Assembly: GCA_020199835.1 (NCBI GenBank)
Contig: JAIVJV010000001.1
Location: 452,534-516,533 of the forward strand
DNA length: 64,000 nucleotides
From: Acidobacteriota bacterium
Lineage (GTDB): Bacteria > Acidobacteriota > Blastocatellia > Pyrinomonadales > Pyrinomonadaceae
Reading direction: 5' to 3'
Under the pieces are notes generated by a model. That model was not told where the DNA came from. It did not search any database and was given only the letters and a program-made list of their open reading frames with translations. This document shows, in pieces, positions 35,727 to 43,478 of this stretch (positions are counted from its first letter, which is position 1; each line of letters begins with the position of its first letter). The translations under genes and the position numbers were made by a program.

Positions 35727-36520
35727 TGCAGATCACGAGTCGCGACAATTCCTTGCTCCGCCAGGCGCGCGCCGTGCGCGACGGCAAAGTCGACGATTTG
35801 ATCTTCGTTGAAGGATTGCGACTGTGCGTCGAGGCACTGCGCTCGAATCTCGAACTCGAAACCGTGATCGTGTCCGAACAACTGGCACGTAAAGAACACG
35901 CTGCTGAGCCGATTGCCGAGATCTCGCGAGCATCGCGTCGCGCGGGATCAGTCAGTGAAAAACTTCTGGAATCGATCTCTTACACGAAGACGCCCCAAGG
36001 GATCGTGGTTCTCGCGCGCCGCCCTGAGTCTTCGGAGCAACGGCTCGCAGCAAGTCTTACGGACAATCCGCTGCTCGTCCTGTTGCACCAGATCAACAAT
36101 CCCGTGAACGTCGGCGCGATCTTGCGCACGGCCGAAGCCGCAGGCGCGACTGGCATCATCGCGACGAAAAATACGAGCGATCCGTTTTCACCGAAGTCGT
36201 TGCGAGGAGCGATGGGGTCAGCTTTTCGTTTGCCCGTTTGGCGCGACGCGGAGTTCACGCGGGCGGTCGATTGGTGTCGAGCAAAAACAATCAGGCTCGT
36301 TGGAACCGCTGCCGGCGCAACGGTGAGGCATACGGACTGGGATTGGACGCGCTCGACCGCACTCGTGCTTGGACCAGAGTCGACGGGTCTCACGCCGGAT
36401 GAATTAAAAACCACCGATCAGACTGTCAGCATTCCAATGTTCGGTGAAGTGGAGAGTTTGAACGTCTCAGTCGCCGCCGGCATTCTATTGTACGAGGCTG
36501 CCCGTCAACGTACGTCTTAA
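35726..36520 (+). CDS. TrmH/SpoU-family RNA 2'-O-methyltransferase
   Basis: A 264-residue SPOUT methyltransferase acting on rRNA or tRNA ribose. The N-terminal substrate-binding domain opens with MQITSRDNSLLRQARAVRDG. The knotted SAM domain has motif 1 HQINNPVNVGAILRTAEAAGA, motif 2 LVLGPESTGLTPDE and motif 3 IPMFGEVESLNVSVAAGIL. The overall form resembles 23S rRNA Gm-methyltransferases of the RlmB/TsnR type. Its C-terminal 36 nt overlap the convergent carbonic anhydrase gene tail to tail. Confidence 0.9.
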   Translation: MQITSRDNSLLRQARAVRDGKVDDLIFVEGLRLCVEALRSNLELETVIVSEQLARKEHAAEPIAEISRASRRAGSVSEKLLESISYTKTPQGIVVLARRPESSEQRLAASLTDNPLLVLLHQINNPVNVGAILRTAEAAGATGIIATKNTSDPFSPKSLRGAMGSAFRLPVWRDAEFTRAVDWCRAKTIRLVGTAAGATVRHTDWDWTRSTALVLGPESTGLTPDELKTTDQTVSIPMFGEVESLNVSVAAGILLYEAARQRTS

Positions 36521-37156
36521 CCCCGGAAGCGCGCGCCGATATGCGGGCGCCAGGCTTTCAGCGCTGTCGACAGTGATTCCCAGATCGCGCAGCAGTCCAT
36601 CCTGCAAATTGTAAATCCAGCCGTGCACGACAAGCTCCTGCCCGCGTTCCCACGCGTTCTGCACGATCGTGGTCCGGCTGACATTGACCACCTGCTCGAT
36701 CACGTTTAGCTCACATAGCCGGTCAACACGTTCCGACTCGTCCCGGATCTGCGCGAGCTCATCTTTGTGCACGTGCATTACGTCCTGTACGTGACGCAGC
36801 CAATTGTCGATCAACCCGAACTGAACGTTGTCCATCGCCGCCTTCACGCCGCCGCAACCGTGGTGGCCACACACGATGATATGGTCCACGTCCAGCCCAT
36901 CGACCGCGTATTGGATCACAGACAGACAATTAAAATCCGTGTGGACCACGACGTTCGCGACGTTGCGGTGCACGAACATCTCACCGGGGGCCATGCCCAC
37001 GAGCTGGGTCGACGGCACGCGACTATCGGAACAGCCAATCCAAAGAAACTTCGGTGATTGTTGTTTTGCGAGTGTTCGAAAAAATTCGGGGTCGCTTGCT
37101 TTGATGCGTTCAGCCCACGCCCTGTTCTGCTCTAGAAGCTGCTTGAGATCTTTCAT
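36485..37156 (-). CDS. can: Beta-class carbonic anhydrase
   Basis: A 223-residue carbonic anhydrase. The zinc ligands are C42 in WIGCSDSRVP, H98 and C101 in CGHHGCGG, with the catalytic D44-R46 dyad. VHRNVANVV follows. It interconverts CO2 and bicarbonate, supplying bicarbonate for example to fatty acid and nucleotide synthesis. The ATG at 37156 overlaps the upstream small gene's stop by four bases (ATGA). Its 3' end overlaps the convergent methyltransferase gene by 36 nt. Confidence 0.95.
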   Translation of the reverse strand: MKDLKQLLEQNRAWAERIKASDPEFFRTLAKQQSPKFLWIGCSDSRVPSTQLVGMAPGEMFVHRNVANVVVHTDFNCLSVIQYAVDGLDVDHIIVCGHHGCGGVKAAMDNVQFGLIDNWLRHVQDVMHVHKDELAQIRDESERVDRLCELNVIEQVVNVSRTTIVQNAWERGQELVVHGWIYNLQDGLLRDLGITVDSAESLAPAYRRALPGLRRTLTGSLVQ

Positions 37157-37437
37157 ACACCAATGGTAGCACCGGACCACGCTGCGCGAGCTGAGATATG
37201 TGCTGTAGGCATTTCGCCGTTGTCCGCACGAAGGTATTGCCAGTCTTTTGCTTTCAACGATGCGAGCAACTCGGCGCGGTTTTTTGTTTTGAGAGGCTTG
37301 CCGCGATAGATCTTGCTGATGCGCTGGAGCGTCTTTTCCGATCGTGCACCTGAGAACATCAAAAGCGGCCAGGTGAAGTTTGGACCATTGAGTCCACGGA
37401 CAATCATGCGCCCACCATCGGGCGGTTCGTTCGTCAT
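37153..37437 (-). CDS. Small protein of unknown function upstream of carbonic anhydrase
   Basis: A 94-residue protein with MIVRGLNGPNFTWPLLMFSG and a basic central stretch KIYRGKPLKTKNRAELLAS. No signal, cysteine motif or transmembrane helix. I do not recognise a family. It is supported as a gene by the ATGA overlap with can and by filling the space between ridA and can on the coding strand. An internal ATG at 37407 is an alternative start. Confidence 0.5.
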   Translation of the reverse strand: MTNEPPDGGRMIVRGLNGPNFTWPLLMFSGARSEKTLQRISKIYRGKPLKTKNRAELLASLKAKDWQYLRADNGEMPTAHISARAAWSGATIGV

Positions 37438-37486
37438 CGGGTGCCTACGTTAAATAAAAGACGACAACTTTACAAGTGGTTTTTGA

Positions 37487-37876
37487 TTAGCCCAGGTCCG
37501 TGGCCGCGACGGCGTCGATCTCGATCAAAAAACCGTAGTGAAGTGCTCCAGTCGGAATGATGGCCCGGGCCGGACGATGCTCGCCGAGCATGCGCGAATA
37601 GACCTTGTTGACGGCGTCCCAGAGGTTGATGTCGGCGACGTAGACCGTCATTTTGAGCACGCGGCTCCAGTCGCTTCCGGCGGCTTGCAGAATCGCGAGC
37701 ACGTTGTTGAGCGCCTGCTCGGTCTGCTCCTCGATTGTGCCGATCTTATGCGCGCCGGTCGCGGGATCGATCGATAACTGGCCCGCTACGAAGACCAGGC
37801 CATTGTAAACGGTCGCTTGTGAATAATGGCCGCCGGCTTTCGGCGCATTAGGAGTGTTGATTCTTTGGATTTCCAT
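37487..37876 (-). CDS. ridA: RidA-family 2-iminobutanoate/2-iminopropanoate deaminase
   Basis: A 129-residue RidA/YjgF/UK114 protein that hydrolyses reactive enamines and imines released by PLP enzymes. GHYSQATVYNGLVFVAGQLSIDP, NVLAILQAAGSDWSRVLKMTVYVADI and RPARAIIPTGAL carry the family core, including the substrate-binding Arg in the RPAR motif; a trailing Glu is present in LIEIDAVAA. The start at 37876 gives MEIQRINTPNAPKAGGHYSQ, the standard N-terminus, and overlaps the end of the 74-residue upstream gene by 29 nt. Confidence 0.93.
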   Translation of the reverse strand: MEIQRINTPNAPKAGGHYSQATVYNGLVFVAGQLSIDPATGAHKIGTIEEQTEQALNNVLAILQAAGSDWSRVLKMTVYVADINLWDAVNKVYSRMLGEHRPARAIIPTGALHYGFLIEIDAVAATDLG

Positions 37877-38072
37877 GCTTTGCCTTTTTGTGTTCCAAGC
37901 TGTGTGCAAACATTTCGAGCCCGTCGCGATCGATATTGGCGAGGTCGTCGATCTCGTGCGCGGCGAGGCCGGCTCTGGTGGCTTCCCCGCGTGGATCGGC
38001 GAGAAACTTCTCACGCGCTGCCACGTCAACGTAGATTCGGGCCAGAAAACTCTCGAGACGCGATGAGCTCAT
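37848..38072 (-). CDS. Small partner protein of the DUF692 oxidase (74 residues)
   Basis: A short helical protein: SRLESFLARIYVDVAAREKF, then LADPRGEATRAGLAAHEIDD and LANIDRDGLEMFAHSLEHK. It has the spacing of small helical recognition proteins that accompany peptide-modifying enzymes and is translationally coupled to the DUF692 gene by a four-base overlap. DUF692 enzymes generally need a partner protein to bind substrate (MbnC, TglI and DUF2063 types); this looks like a shorter partner, but no such activity is shown for it. It contains no cysteine. Confidence 0.6.
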   Translation of the reverse strand: MSSSRLESFLARIYVDVAAREKFLADPRGEATRAGLAAHEIDDLANIDRDGLEMFAHSLEHKKAKHGNPKNQHS

Positions 38073-38926
38073 GCCGCGATCTCGTTCATGATTAGATGTG
38101 CGCGGCCACGGGCGACTGCCTCGCGGGCGCGATCGAGTTGGACCAGCAGCGCTTCGATCGAGGGAAAGTTTCCGTCACGTTCCAGAATAACGGTCAATGG
38201 TTGCGGCGCACGAGCAGCGACCTCCGCGAGCAGTTCATAAACGGGATCGGGAACGTCGTGCAGGTGATCGTCGAGCAAACGTTGCGCGCCGTTGCGGCCA
38301 ATCCACTTGCCGCCCGCGAGATGAATCGTAGCGACTTTTTCCGTGGGAATCCGTGTTAAAAACTCACTCGCATTAAACCCGAAGTTCAGGGCGTTAGCAT
38401 GCAAGTTGTGCAGATCGAGTAAAAGTGAACTATCGGAGTTTCGAACGATCGCGGAGATCCACGCTGCTTCATCGCGATCACTGCCGGGCGGATCGATCAA
38501 CGTTGCCACATTCTCGACTTGCGGCGCGATACCGACGATCTGTTTCGCACGCGCGAGATTCGCGAGCGCGCCGCCGATCGTGGCTTCGCAACGGGGCGGC
38601 GCCGCCAGATGTCCGATCTCCACCCCGCCGCCACGAACAAACGCGAGATGTTCGGACCAGAACGCCGGGCGCACCTCATCACACAGCCGCGCCATGTCAT
38701 CCAGACGCCGTGTTTCAACCGGAACTGCCGAAGCCATTCCGAGCGAGACGCCGTGCAACGTGACCCGCGTTTGCGCCGCGAGAGTTCGCAACGCGCGTCG
38801 CTGCTGTCGGTCGGCGCGAAAGTAGTCGTCCGCAATGACCTCGACGATATCGAGGCGTTCCAGATTCGAGAGTATGCCGGCCGCGAGACGTGGTCGCCAG
38901 CCGATGCCAAAACGATCCGCGTTCAT
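38069..38926 (-). CDS. DUF692 multinuclear non-heme iron-dependent oxidase (MbnB/BufB-like)
   Basis: A 285-residue TIM-barrel protein of the DUF692 family, whose studied members use two or three irons and oxygen to remodel cysteine or other residues in peptides. Likely ligands: H58 in VTLHGVS, H93 in WSEHLAF, E138 in PQVENVATLID, D171 and H173 in LLDLHNLHANA, H202 in ATIHLAGG and E249 in VILERDG. The start at 38926 (MNADRFGIGWRP) is one base after the stop of the upstream membrane protein; a longer frame would translate the Gly/Cys tail region in a wrong frame as poly-Val. The probable substrate is that upstream protein's tail. Confidence 0.88.
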   Translation of the reverse strand: MNADRFGIGWRPRLAAGILSNLERLDIVEVIADDYFRADRQQRRALRTLAAQTRVTLHGVSLGMASAVPVETRRLDDMARLCDEVRPAFWSEHLAFVRGGGVEIGHLAAPPRCEATIGGALANLARAKQIVGIAPQVENVATLIDPPGSDRDEAAWISAIVRNSDSSLLLDLHNLHANALNFGFNASEFLTRIPTEKVATIHLAGGKWIGRNGAQRLLDDHLHDVPDPVYELLAEVAARAPQPLTVILERDGNFPSIEALLVQLDRAREAVARGRAHLIMNEIAA

Positions 38927-38927
38927 C

Positions 38928-39833
38928 TCAGCCTCCGCAACCACCACAACCACCGCCGCAACCGCCACCACCACAACCGCCACCGCCGTCGGAACTCCCG
39001 CACGAAACGCTGTTGCAAGAGCTACCACATGACGAGGACGACCCTGTCTGCTGATTGGCCGTTGCGCGCGGAAACAGCGCGTGCGTGTAAGCGAAGCTGG
39101 GACCCGCCAACGCGCCGACACCAAAGACCGCCGCCAACATCATCGGCTCGATCGTCGCGCCACCGGTTTGTAGAAACAGAGCGCGATCCTTCAACCCGGA
39201 ATAGAGATTTTGCAGGTCCGCGATCATCGCTTTGCCGCTCTCCGTGATCCGTGGAAACGAGATCTTGATCGCAATTACAATCGCGACCAACATCAGAATT
39301 ACAAGAAACCAGATATTCGTGCGCCCGCGCGATAGTGCAACCAGCACCTTTACGACTCCAACGCCGGCAATGACTGCGCAAGCGATGAGCAAACGTGCCA
39401 TTCGCGAGCTGTGAATCTGTTCGTTAGGCAGCAGTCCAGCGTTCTTCAGTGTTTGTTCGAGAGGTTTGCAGGTAGCCCGCAAACGAGCATCTTCGAAAAT
39501 CGCTGTGGCTTCATCCGCGCGTTTGAATCTGTGCAGCAACTCTTTCTCAATCGGACGGCGCACTGAATCCGGCGAGGCCTTGTCGGCCGTTTTGAGCTGC
39601 GTTCCAGTCGCGACTAACAAACCGCGGTCGATAAGCGAGACGGCCGCGACGCGTAACGTTTCCGGTTCAGCGCCGCGCAGGTAAGCAATCAAGTAGGGGT
39701 CAGACAGATCGAGCTTCGGCGGCGGGGACGACTCGGCATATTTGCGCGTGAGCACGATCGCGATAAGCGCGAGCGCGCTCAGTCCGATGTAAAAGACCAG
39801 AAACTGCGGGCCGGTTAGATCGAAGGGATTCAT
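38928..39833 (-). CDS. TIGR04222-type membrane protein with Gly/Cys-rich C-terminal tail
   Basis: A 301-residue membrane protein. A transmembrane helix at about 10-29 is followed by the domain LSDPYLIAYLRGAEPETLRV (43-62), typical of the TIGR04222 family, helical soluble segments, and further transmembrane helices at about 148-165, 173-192 and 231-249. From residue 264 the tail is Ser/Gly/Cys only, with Cys at 269, 273, 278, 287, 292, 296 and 299. Such tails resemble substrates for post-translational modification. GAGGTG upstream of the ATG supports the start. The DUF692 gene begins one base after its stop. Confidence 0.8.
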   Translation of the reverse strand: MNPFDLTGPQFLVFYIGLSALALIAIVLTRKYAESSPPPKLDLSDPYLIAYLRGAEPETLRVAAVSLIDRGLLVATGTQLKTADKASPDSVRRPIEKELLHRFKRADEATAIFEDARLRATCKPLEQTLKNAGLLPNEQIHSSRMARLLIACAVIAGVGVVKVLVALSRGRTNIWFLVILMLVAIVIAIKISFPRITESGKAMIADLQNLYSGLKDRALFLQTGGATIEPMMLAAVFGVGALAGPSFAYTHALFPRATANQQTGSSSSCGSSCNSVSCGSSDGGGGCGGGGCGGGCGGCGG

Positions 39834-39842
39834 TTAATCACC

Positions 39843-40577
39843 TCACTTCAATTGTGCGGCGCGGGCCCACATCGTGTGGGCGAGTTCGATTAGATGAAAA
39901 AGAGCCGGCGCGGCCGCGCCGGGTGGAAGAGTATGTCGTTGACGTGCTTCGGAGATTAGTTGGACGTCGTGCGCAGCCGCCGCTGATGACGACGCGATCT
40001 GCTCGAGTGCGTCTTTCGGCGACGATGCGGGACGTCCTTCGAGTTCCAGCAACGTCGAAGCGCACGCGCGTAATGGACCAGCGGCGTTAGCAATCACTGT
40101 TGAGAGTTGCTCTTCGCGCAAACTTCGCGAGACGTAAGCTTCACGCAAACGCAACGTCAGGTTTAGCAGCGTCTGCTTCAAACGAAAGATCGCGTCGTCT
40201 CTCGAGATTGTGATCGAGGCAAACGGATCTTCGCCGTACAGAATGAGACGGCGGCGCGCGATGTCGCCAAATTTAACAGCAAAGGCTTGCGACGCGGGCT
40301 GAAGCTCGTCCTGCAAGAGAAACATGACGCGCAGTTTGATCGCGGCCTCTGCGAGTCGCAGCGGCTCGCGTATTTGGTCCGCGAGACTACGATCGAAGCC
40401 TTTGAGCAGAAGAATCAGATTAACGTCCGAGGTGGAGCGAAGTTTTCCTTCGGCGCCGCTGCCGTACAGGACCACGGAGACCAGTTGATCGCCAAACGCT
40501 TTCTTTGCGGCAGCAATAAACGTGTTGAGGGTCGTGCTTACGTTGGTGGGCAGCGTGATGGTAGTTTCGCTAGTCAT
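39843..40577 (-). CDS. Nucleotidyltransferase-fold protein with altered catalytic motif
   Basis: A 244-residue protein with an N-terminal Pol-beta-like nucleotidyltransferase domain: VVLYGSGAEGKLRSTSDVNL has the GS signature but the usual DxD/E pair reads DxN (SDVN), so metal binding may be weakened and the enzyme possibly inactive or altered. The C-terminal half is helical (HEPN-like lengths). The ATG at 40577 is preferred over an upstream TTG. It overlaps tsaC by eight bases and precedes the TIGR04222 gene by 9 bp. Function unknown. Confidence 0.65.
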   Translation of the reverse strand: MTSETTITLPTNVSTTLNTFIAAAKKAFGDQLVSVVLYGSGAEGKLRSTSDVNLILLLKGFDRSLADQIREPLRLAEAAIKLRVMFLLQDELQPASQAFAVKFGDIARRRLILYGEDPFASITISRDDAIFRLKQTLLNLTLRLREAYVSRSLREEQLSTVIANAAGPLRACASTLLELEGRPASSPKDALEQIASSSAAAAHDVQLISEARQRHTLPPGAAAPALFHLIELAHTMWARAAQLK

Positions 40578-41160
40578 ATTCAGCAAAAAGCTGTTCGATG
40601 ACGTTCTGCGAGATCGCGCCTTCGCGAACGACGCGCGGCGGAGAGGAAGATACGTCTAAAACCGTCGAAGGTTCTGTGGCACTCACTTCACCGCCATCGA
40701 CGATCAAATCCAGACCAAAACGAAAATACCGGGCGACTTGTTTGGCCGAACGCGCGGGCTCGCTTCCCGAAGGATTCGCGCTGGTGGCGGTCAAAACGCC
40801 GCCACAATCACGCACCAACTCGCGCACGCTTTCATCGGCCGGGAGTCTAACACCAACAGTTCCCGTCCCCGACGTAATCTCTTCCGGCAACTCGGCGACG
40901 GCGGGACCGACGATCGTTAACGGTCCGGGCCAGAATTTTCTCGCCACGATGTTAAATTCATCTGAACGAGCACTTAACAATCGGTGAACTTGGTCCGGAT
41001 CCGAAATCAAAAGCAGGATCGGCTTGTTGTCTTCGCGGCCTTTCAGTTGCCTGATCCGCGTGACCGCCGCGCGATTGAAAGGGTCCGCGCCGAGGCCGTA
41101 AAACGTGTCCGTGCGAAATGCGATCACGCCGCCGCTCAAGATCACTTCCGAGGCTTTCAC
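40570..41160 (-). CDS. tsaC: Threonylcarbamoyl-AMP synthase (Sua5/YciO/YrdC)
   Basis: A 196-residue YrdC-domain protein that makes threonylcarbamoyl-AMP for the t6A37 tRNA modification. GGVIAFRTDTFYGLGADPFN is the family opening, KGREDNKPILLLI the ATP/threonine segment and GVLTATSANPSGSEPA the characteristic SANxSG motif. It is the short TsaC form, lacking the Sua5 C-terminal domain. It overlaps the upstream solute-binding lipoprotein gene by four bases. Confidence 0.94.
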   Translation of the reverse strand: MKASEVILSGGVIAFRTDTFYGLGADPFNRAAVTRIRQLKGREDNKPILLLISDPDQVHRLLSARSDEFNIVARKFWPGPLTIVGPAVAELPEEITSGTGTVGVRLPADESVRELVRDCGGVLTATSANPSGSEPARSAKQVARYFRFGLDLIVDGGEVSATEPSTVLDVSSSPPRVVREGAISQNVIEQLFAEYD

Positions 41161-42839
41161 CGGCCTGGCTCACTCCAGTTCGTATCCACACGCGTGCGCT
41201 TCAATGACGGCACGTCCAACACGTTCAGATCGAATCCCGACACGTACGGCTTCACCAGGGAATACGACGACGCGAAGTAGATCGGAATCGCCTTCAACTC
41301 TTTCAACGCCTGCGCTTCCGACTCGATCAACGTCGCGCGTTGGGGCTCCGGCGTTGCTGCACTAGCCGCGCCTTCCGTCGTACTCGGTGCAGTCGGAGCG
41401 GGTTGTATGTCGCGCCCAAACAACATCGCGAGGTTCGTCGGCTCACTGGTTGTTTGCATCACAACGCCGCGACGCACCACGTCGTAATCTCCCGCTTGAA
41501 TCGTGAGTTCGTAGTCTTCCCAACTTTGAATAACGACTTCGGTTTGAATGTTCAAGGCCGTGCGCCACATCGCTGAGATCGATTGCGCGACGAGGCGCTG
41601 CTGTTCGTTACGGTTGATAAGCAGTCTAACAACCGGAAAGTTTTCGCCGTTTGGATATCCCGCCTCGGCGAGTAGTTCGCGGGCCCGGTTGACGTCGTAA
41701 TCAAGCAACTCCGCTTCGTCGACCACGGGCTTCTCGCCGGACATCGCATCGGGCAGAAATCTTCCCGCAGGCTCTGTTGCGCCGCCGAGATCGACGCGGC
41801 TGATGCGTTCCCGATCGATCGCCAGCGCGAGTGCTTCGCGCACGCGAACGTCGTCAAACGGTTCGCGATTCACGTTGAAAACGTAGTAAGTCAACGCGCC
41901 AAAAGTTGAACGACGAAAGTCCTTGTACGGCGCGAGCAACTTCAGGGCGAGTGGTTCGAACGCAGCGTTTGTGACGGCGTCGATATCGCCCGCGCGATAC
42001 GCGGAGAGTGCGTCTTCGGGATTCGGAGTGTTGACGAAAGTCACGCGATCGAGCGAGACCGAATCGCCGTCCCAGTAATTGCGGGCGCGTTCGAGACGCA
42101 CGCGATCGGTTTCGGCAGCCGAGAGTTGAAACGCGCCGTTGGAGATCAACTCGTGCGATTCGATGGGCTTCGTGTGTTCCGCATCCGGCAGTTTGACGGG
42201 TCGAAACACGGGATGCGCCACGAGCGCCGGAAAACTACTGTCACCGTGTTGCAGGGTGACTTTAAGCACGTGGTCGCCGAGGGCTTGCGCGCCGAAGTGC
42301 GGCGTCGACTCGGTCGAATCGGGTTGCGAAACGGTTGGCGTGGCGCCCTCGATGTTGGTCAGCAGTTCCGTGTGCGGCGCGAGTGGGCCAATCTTGAGCG
42401 TACGTTGCCAGGAACGAACGAAATCCGCGGCGGTAACTTTGTCGCCGTTGGACCAGCGTGCGTTGTCGCGCAGGTAGAACGTCCAGACGCGTCCTTCGTG
42501 CGACGATTCCCAACGCGTCGCAACGGCGGGAATCGGCGCGAGCGTCCGAGGATCGTAATCGGTTAAACCTTCGAAGAGCGCGCGCACGGCGTCGGTGTCG
42601 GGCGGCGCGGCAGCAAAGGCGGGATCGAACGTGCGCGGCAAGCCGCCATCACTCCAGCGAAACTCCTGCGCGCGCGGCGGAACGCTCTTGCCGTAGAAAG
42701 TCGTCGGCTCCTCGTTGAAACAGCCGGTTTGAACCAGACACACGACCAGAAACAGCGCGTAAACGGTGGTCCAGCGCGAGCGCTGCAGGCGTGGTTTTGG
42801 CCGTTGCCGTCCTCTTAATTGTCGTCGGGGAGAGTTCAT
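41157..42839 (-). CDS. Peptide-type ABC transporter substrate-binding lipoprotein (family 5)
   Basis: A 560-residue family 5 solute-binding protein. A basic N-terminus and hydrophobic helix lead to a lipobox QTGC (cysteine about residue 40). Family features include EPTTFYGK, VWTFYLRDNARWSNGDKVTA, VREALALAIDRERIS and a final extended lobe. It is related to the protein at 12866 but divergent. It has no neighbouring permease or ATPase gene and is embedded in a housekeeping operon between coaE and tsaC, with four-base overlaps on both sides. Ligand unknown; oligopeptide is the default. Confidence 0.85.
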   Translation of the reverse strand: MNSPRRQLRGRQRPKPRLQRSRWTTVYALFLVVCLVQTGCFNEEPTTFYGKSVPPRAQEFRWSDGGLPRTFDPAFAAAPPDTDAVRALFEGLTDYDPRTLAPIPAVATRWESSHEGRVWTFYLRDNARWSNGDKVTAADFVRSWQRTLKIGPLAPHTELLTNIEGATPTVSQPDSTESTPHFGAQALGDHVLKVTLQHGDSSFPALVAHPVFRPVKLPDAEHTKPIESHELISNGAFQLSAAETDRVRLERARNYWDGDSVSLDRVTFVNTPNPEDALSAYRAGDIDAVTNAAFEPLALKLLAPYKDFRRSTFGALTYYVFNVNREPFDDVRVREALALAIDRERISRVDLGGATEPAGRFLPDAMSGEKPVVDEAELLDYDVNRARELLAEAGYPNGENFPVVRLLINRNEQQRLVAQSISAMWRTALNIQTEVVIQSWEDYELTIQAGDYDVVRRGVVMQTTSEPTNLAMLFGRDIQPAPTAPSTTEGAASAATPEPQRATLIESEAQALKELKAIPIYFASSYSLVKPYVSGFDLNVLDVPSLKRTRVDTNWSEPGR

Positions 42840-43450
42840 GTTTGTTTGTTCGCCAGACGAAGCAGATCGTTGTGAACCTCTTGCGTGCGCTGGCGCGTGA
42901 TCTCAAATCCATCTGACGTGTCGATCAAGTAGTCCGCGTACTTTTGTTTCTCGGCTTGCGGCATCTGCGAATCGATTCTCGCCTGGGCCTCGTCGCGCGA
43001 GAGACTGCTGCGCAGCATCAGCCGCTCGAGCTGCACTTCGGGACGGCAATGGACGACGATCAATTTGTCAAAGCGGCGATAGCCGCCGGATTCGATCATC
43101 AGTGCGGCGTCGATGATGCCGATGCCGTTTGGATCTTCCTGTTCCCATGCGCGCATGATTTCGTCCTGGCGCGCGATAATGAACGGGTGAAGAAGGTCGT
43201 TTAACTTTTGGCGCTTCGTTTCGTCGGCGAAGACGATCTCGCCGAGACGCTGGCGATTCAACGTGCCGTCGGCGTTGAGAATCTCGGGGCTGAAAGTTTT
43301 GGCCACGGATGCCAGACCCGGCGAACCGGGAAGAACAACTTCCCGTGCTGTTTGATCCGCATCGAGGACGTGGCAGCCTAGTTCCGCGAAAACGGAAGTT
43401 ACATAGGATTTACCGACGGCGATTGATCCTGTTAATCCAACGCGCAGCAT
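42836..43450 (-). CDS. coaE: Dephospho-CoA kinase
   Basis: A 204-residue P-loop kinase for the last step of coenzyme A synthesis. Walker A GSIAVGKSYV is at residues 8-17, with the family's HVLDADQTAREVVLPGSPG and FADETKRQKLNDLLHPFI segments. EKQKYADYLIDTSD near the end is also characteristic. It sits 8 bp downstream of folD and overlaps the following lipoprotein gene by four bases. Confidence 0.95.
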   Translation of the reverse strand: MLRVGLTGSIAVGKSYVTSVFAELGCHVLDADQTAREVVLPGSPGLASVAKTFSPEILNADGTLNRQRLGEIVFADETKRQKLNDLLHPFIIARQDEIMRAWEQEDPNGIGIIDAALMIESGGYRRFDKLIVVHCRPEVQLERLMLRSSLSRDEAQARIDSQMPQAEKQKYADYLIDTSDGFEITRQRTQEVHNDLLRLANKQT

Positions 43451-43456
43451 CGAAGT

Positions 43457-43478
43457 GATTACGGATTTAATCCGTGTT
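43457..43478. repeat. ACACGGATTA-type short repeat at the folD 3' end
   Basis: GATTACGGATTTAATCCGTG forms most of this segment; it contains a palindrome (CGGATTTAATCCG). It supplies the folD stop and its last residues (HGLNP) and lies 7 bp from the coaE start. It shares units with the elements at 4212, 14419 and 44421. Confidence 0.5.

Noticed and set aside
38927..39124. N-terminal extension of the DUF692 enzyme with a poly-Val stretch
   Set aside because: It is the Gly/Cys tail of the upstream gene read in another frame; the start at 38926 gives the family's normal N-terminus.
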